Assembly (NCBI GenBank): GCA_022822745.1
Contig: JAJEAO010000038.1
Span: 1 to 46,850 of the forward strand
DNA: 46,850 bases
Direction: 5' to 3'
Source of the DNA: Acidobacteriota bacterium
GTDB taxonomy: Bacteria; Acidobacteriota; Vicinamibacteria; Marinacidobacterales; Marinacidobacteraceae
The translations under genes were made by a program, and so were the position numbers. Below, in pieces: positions 44,312-46,850 of this stretch. Positions within the stretch are counted from its first letter, which is position 1, and each line of letters starts with the position of its first letter. Under the pieces are notes generated by a model, which worked only from the letters and a program-made list of their open reading frames with translations, was not told the DNA's origin and searched no databases.

Positions 44312-45172
44312 TCAGGAGGGCGCTTCGACCGGGTTCTCGAGTCGCCCGATGCCGGCGACCTCGGCGCCGATCCTGGCGCCGGGACGCAGCCGAGCCGCGC
44401 CGGGAGTGCCGGTGAGCAGGATGTCGCCGGCCCTCCAGGTCATGTCCTCCGAGAAGAAGCGCACCAGCGCATCGGGGGCGTGGGTCATGTTGCGGACCAG
44501 GTTCGCGCGCACCGGATCGCCGTCGAGGAGCGTGGAGACGCGCACCGTCGAAAGATCGGAAGTCCTCGCGATTTCGTCGGGGGTCACGAGACACGGCCCC
44601 AGGCTCAGGAAGGTGTCGAAGCTCTTCGCCCGGGTCAGGAACCGCGGATTCTGCCGGAGGAGGTCCTCGGCGGTCATGTCCACCGCGAGCGTGAAGGCGC
44701 AGACCGCGTTCCACGCCTCCCAGGCGCTCCAGTCCCTGCCGGTCTGCCCCAGAACGAGCACCAGCTCGCCTTCTCCGGTGACCCGATTCGACTGACGGGG
44801 GAGGCGAATCGGGGCGCCGGGACCCACGATGGAGGCGGCCGGCCGCATGAAGCCCACCGGCGTGGTCGTCGTGGAGGCATCGAGATCCTCGGCGTGTTCG
44901 CGGTAGTTCAGCCCGACACACCAGATCCGGGACGGACGAACGAGCGGCGCGAGCAGCTCGACATCGCCGGGGCGTGGTCCGTCCGGACGCGCGACGGCGG
45001 CGGCGGCCGCGGCGGCGAGCGCGGGGATCCGGCCCCGCTGGACGATCTCGTCGAGGTCGCCGGCAACCGCGGGCGCCAGGCCGGAAGCGATGCGGGAAAC
45101 GGGGGCCAGCCGCCCGCCGAGCAGGACAGCAACCTCCGGCTGCCCGGCCTCCAGGTAGCGATAGACGCGCAT
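44312..45172 (-). CDS. Fumarylacetoacetate hydrolase family protein
   Basis: 286 residues. After an N-terminal domain of about 80 residues, the FAH catalytic core starts at IWCVGLNYREHAEDLDAS. Metal-binding acidic positions are in GEGELVLVLGQTGRD and FTLAVDMTAEDLLRQNP. RAKSFDTFLSLGPCLVTPDE and DILLTGTPGAARLRPG are the usual later blocks. Members cleave or decarboxylate acyl-pyruvates and similar diketo acids with Mg/Mn. The head-to-head gap to the LarA-like gene is only 23 bases. A TATTCT box lies 6 nt before ATG 45172. Confidence 0.87.
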   Translation of the reverse strand: MRVYRYLEAGQPEVAVLLGGRLAPVSRIASGLAPAVAGDLDEIVQRGRIPALAAAAAAAVARPDGPRPGDVELLAPLVRPSRIWCVGLNYREHAEDLDASTTTTPVGFMRPAASIVGPGAPIRLPRQSNRVTGEGELVLVLGQTGRDWSAWEAWNAVCAFTLAVDMTAEDLLRQNPRFLTRAKSFDTFLSLGPCLVTPDEIARTSDLSTVRVSTLLDGDPVRANLVRNMTHAPDALVRFFSEDMTWRAGDILLTGTPGAARLRPGARIGAEVAGIGRLENPVEAPS

Positions 45173-45178
45173 CCGGTG

Positions 45179-45184
45179 AGAATA
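45179..45184 (-). promoter_or_regulatory. -10-like box TATTCT, 6 nt before the FAH ATG
   Basis: On the minus strand TATTCT-CACCGG-ATG gives leaderless spacing. The box lies inside the 23-base gap to the divergent LarA-like gene, so both genes must share this tiny regulatory region. Confidence 0.4.
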
Positions 45185-45195
45185 GCCGCTGCCCC

Positions 45196-46512
45196 GTGCC
45201 CGACACCGTCCTCCTCGACTACGGCCCCGGCGGACTCCCGTTCCGCATTCCGACGGCGTTCCGGGATCGCACCCGCGTCATCCGGCCCCGGTTTCCGCCC
45301 GCGCTGGCCGACCCGGAAGCGGCGATCCGCGCCGTTCTGCGGCGGCCGCACGCGGGGCCTCCGCTCCGGGACCGGATCGGGCCCGGGTCGAGGGTCGCGA
45401 TCTCGGTCTGCGACGGAACCCGGGCGCAGCCCCGCCGACCCATGCTCCGCGCGATCCTCGACGAGCTGCCGACGCCGCCGGAGCAGGTGACGCTCCTCGT
45501 GGCCACCGGAACCCACCGGGGCAACACGGCGGAGGAGATCGAAGCGATGTTCGGGCGGGAACTGCTCGCCGCCTGCGAGGTCGTGAATCACGACTGCCGG
45601 GACCGGTCGCAACTGGTCCGGCGCCCGGACACCGGAGACGGAGTTCCGGTCTGGCTCGACCGAAGGTTCATGGAGGCGGACCACCGCGTCACGACCGGGT
45701 TCGTCGAGCCGCACTTCTTCGCCGGCTTCTCGGGCGGACCCAAGATGGTGGCCCCGGGTCTCGCCGGCCTCGACACGATCCTGGCTCTGCACAACGGCCC
45801 CCGGATCGGCCATCCGGACGCGGTGTTCGGGGTCACCCGGGGGAATCCGGTCCACGACCCGATCCGGGAGATCGCGGCGGGCGCCGGGGTGGATTTCGCG
45901 CTCGATGTCCTCCTCGACGGGGAGAAGCGGATCACCGGCGTCTTCGGAGGCGATCTCGCCGCCGAGCACGAGGCGGCGCAGGAACAGTCGCGGAGCGAGG
46001 CCATGCGCGCGGTGGATTCCCGGTTCGATGTCGTGGTGACGACGAACTCGGGGCATCCGCTCGACCAGAACCTCTACCAGTCCATCAAGGGCATGTCGGC
46101 CGCGGAGCGGATCGTGCGGCGGGGCGGCCTCATCCTGTGCGCGGCGGAGTGCCGGGACGGCATCCCCGACGACGGCGCCTACGCGCGGGCGCTGCGAGCG
46201 GGACGCGACCTCGCCGAAGTGGCCGGAGCGCTCGCCGCGGCCCCGCGAACGCGACCGGACGACTGGCAGGTCCAGGTCCACTGCCGCATCCGGGAGCGGG
46301 CGCGAGTCGGACTCTTCTCCGCGCTCGCTCCGGAGACGGTGCGCGCCGTCCACCTCGATCCGGTGGAGGATCTCGACCGCGCCGCCGCCGAGGCGCTCGA
46401 GGCGGCGGGACCTGACGCCCGGCTCGCCGTGCTCCCCCACGGGCCGGTCACGATTCCGTATGTCGGGCGGGCCGGGGAAGGGGCCGAAGATCCCTGTCGT
46501 CGCGAACGGTGA
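45196..46512 (+). CDS. LarA-like nickel-pincer (lactate racemase family) enzyme
   Basis: 438 residues from GTG 45196. The active-site residues of LarA are all visible and shifted by one: His107 (ATGTHRGNT), His173 and Lys183 (EPHFFAGFSGGPKMVAPG, ten residues apart as in LarA) and His199 (LALHNGPRIG). They correspond to His108, His174, Lys184 (the cofactor-bearing Lys) and His200 of the Lactiplantibacillus enzyme. The NPN cofactor therefore probably binds, and a 2-hydroxy-acid racemase or epimerase is likely. Cofactor-making LarB, LarC and LarE are not in the window. The last 17 residues (VGRAGEGAEDPCRRER) are encoded by the repeat at 46462 and are probably not original sequence. Confidence 0.88.
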   Translation: MPDTVLLDYGPGGLPFRIPTAFRDRTRVIRPRFPPALADPEAAIRAVLRRPHAGPPLRDRIGPGSRVAISVCDGTRAQPRRPMLRAILDELPTPPEQVTLLVATGTHRGNTAEEIEAMFGRELLAACEVVNHDCRDRSQLVRRPDTGDGVPVWLDRRFMEADHRVTTGFVEPHFFAGFSGGPKMVAPGLAGLDTILALHNGPRIGHPDAVFGVTRGNPVHDPIREIAAGAGVDFALDVLLDGEKRITGVFGGDLAAEHEAAQEQSRSEAMRAVDSRFDVVVTTNSGHPLDQNLYQSIKGMSAAERIVRRGGLILCAAECRDGIPDDGAYARALRAGRDLAEVAGALAAAPRTRPDDWQVQVHCRIRERARVGLFSALAPETVRAVHLDPVEDLDRAAAEALEAAGPDARLAVLPHGPVTIPYVGRAGEGAEDPCRRER

Positions 46513-46596
46513 AATCACCCTCGCCGCCAGGTCGGGCGGGCCGGGGAGGGGAGCCGAAGATCCCTGTCGTCGCGAACAGCAAAATCACCCTCGCCG
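46462..46596. repeat. Two 65-66-nt direct repeats at the 3' end of the LarA-like gene
   Basis: GTCGGGCGGGCCGGGGA at 46462 and again at 46531 starts two nearly identical units. They share CCGAAGATCCCTGTCGTCGC and AAATCACCCTCGCCG and end at 46526 and 46596. The CGGGCCGGGGAGGGG head of the second copy is complementary to CCCCTCCCCGGCCCG at 46608-46622, so a large foldback is possible. The first copy contains the gene's last codons and stop. This looks like a REP/BIME-type intergenic repeat that grew into the gene. Confidence 0.7.
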
Positions 46597-46640
46597 TGAA
46601 GGGCGGCCCCCTCCCCGGCCCGCTCGGCGCTACGCGCCTC

Positions 46641-46674
46641 AGTCGCCACCTTCGCTCCGCTCCAGGTGGCGACT
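46641..46674 (+). terminator. 11-bp hairpin followed by T-run
   Basis: AGTCGCCACCT and AGGTGGCGACT form a perfect 11-bp stem with a 12-nt loop, followed by TTCGTTACC and six T. It is a likely terminator for the LarA-like gene. Bases between 46597 and 46733 hold no gene. Confidence 0.5.
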
Positions 46675-46733
46675 TTCGTTACCTTTTTTCTCGGAGAAGG
46701 GGGAAGAATCCCCATAAGCGCTAACTTACAGCG

Positions 46734-46850
46734 CTACGGAAAGAAGTTGGCGATCTGGATCGGTCGGAGGCGATGTGGTTCAGCCAGCGCCCGGGAGATC
46801 GCGTTCCAGTCCGATACAACGCGAGACAGATCCAGCGGGGGATCGATGGC
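46734..46850 (-). CDS. C-terminal end of an unidentified gene, cut by the window edge
   Basis: On the minus strand the frame from 46850 to the TAG at 46734-46736 reads AIDPPLDLSRVVSDWNAISR then ALAEPHRLRPIQIANFFP. The even, protein-like composition suggests a real C-terminus of 38 residues. I do not recognise a family; too little is visible. Confidence 0.45.
   Translation of the reverse strand, partial: AIDPPLDLSRVVSDWNAISRALAEPHRLRPIQIANFFP

Noticed and set aside
46462..46596. Two long direct repeats considered as attachment sites of an integrated element
   Set aside because: They are in tandem a few bases apart with no element between and no integrase or tRNA beside them.

Overview
The window is a high-GC bacterial chromosome segment. 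Two large outer-membrane TonB-dependent receptors carry an N-terminal carboxypeptidase-regulatory-like domain. Secreted peptidases, a BNR/sortilin-like secreted protein, a DUF2911 protein and a CarD regulator accompany them. That mix is typical of Acidobacteriota or Gemmatimonadota. I lean to Acidobacteriota because the second receptor is of the Oar-like type, but the phylum is an inference. No rRNA, CRISPR array or replication origin is visible.

Layout. Positions 1-1100 are a mobile-element graveyard: the end of one transposase, a small membrane/coiled-coil protein, an IS1-like transposase remnant and the 3' half of a ribbon-helix-helix (HicB-type) antitoxin. An S41-like lipoprotein gene follows (1178-2779, minus). 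A visibly lower-GC pair, DUF429 plus DUF1828 (3017-4725), looks imported. Positions 4833-9417 hold the first TonB receptor, a PQ-loop-like membrane protein and a glutamine-synthetase-like ligase. Overlapping the ligase stop codon is a two-gene unit, an SMC/OLD-type ATPase and a DUF4276 TOPRIM-like protein (9417-11281), the best candidate for a defence system here. Positions 11321-14232 form a compact P450 / acetoacetate-decarboxylase-like / class III extradiol dioxygenase operon. Then come an AAA ATPase with Cu/Zn superoxide dismutase (minus), a Tat-type amidase, a DUF5131 (phage Gp37/Gp68) protein, a truncated ORF, and an ATPase with a PD-(D/E)XK-like end (19149-20726).

Positions 21271-29125 hold peptide and small-molecule enzymes (aspartoacylase-like, prolyl oligopeptidase, hotdog thioesterase), DUF2911 and the Oar-like receptor. 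Positions 29194-34654 hold an AAA_14/DUF4143 ATPase, trmB, an esterase, DinB, a DadA-like oxidase and a DUF2335 membrane protein. Positions 34803-45172 are mostly housekeeping: a BNR protein, a Spy-like protein, tRNA-Met, DUF3467, Trm112, tRNA-Leu, CarD, a PlsC-type acyltransferase, phosphoglycerate mutase, an ornithine-cyclodeaminase-family enzyme and an FAH-family hydrolase. The window ends with a LarA-like nickel-pincer enzyme whose 3' end lies inside a tandem repeat, and with the tail of a minus-strand gene.

A recurring signal is a TANNNT -10-like box only 6-9 nt before the start codon of several genes (for example 2779, 8131, 31983, 43147, 45172). This suggests leaderless transcripts and helped choose several starts. 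The four P-loop ATPases, the mobile remnants and the GC shift indicate several accessory insertions between ordinary metabolic genes.
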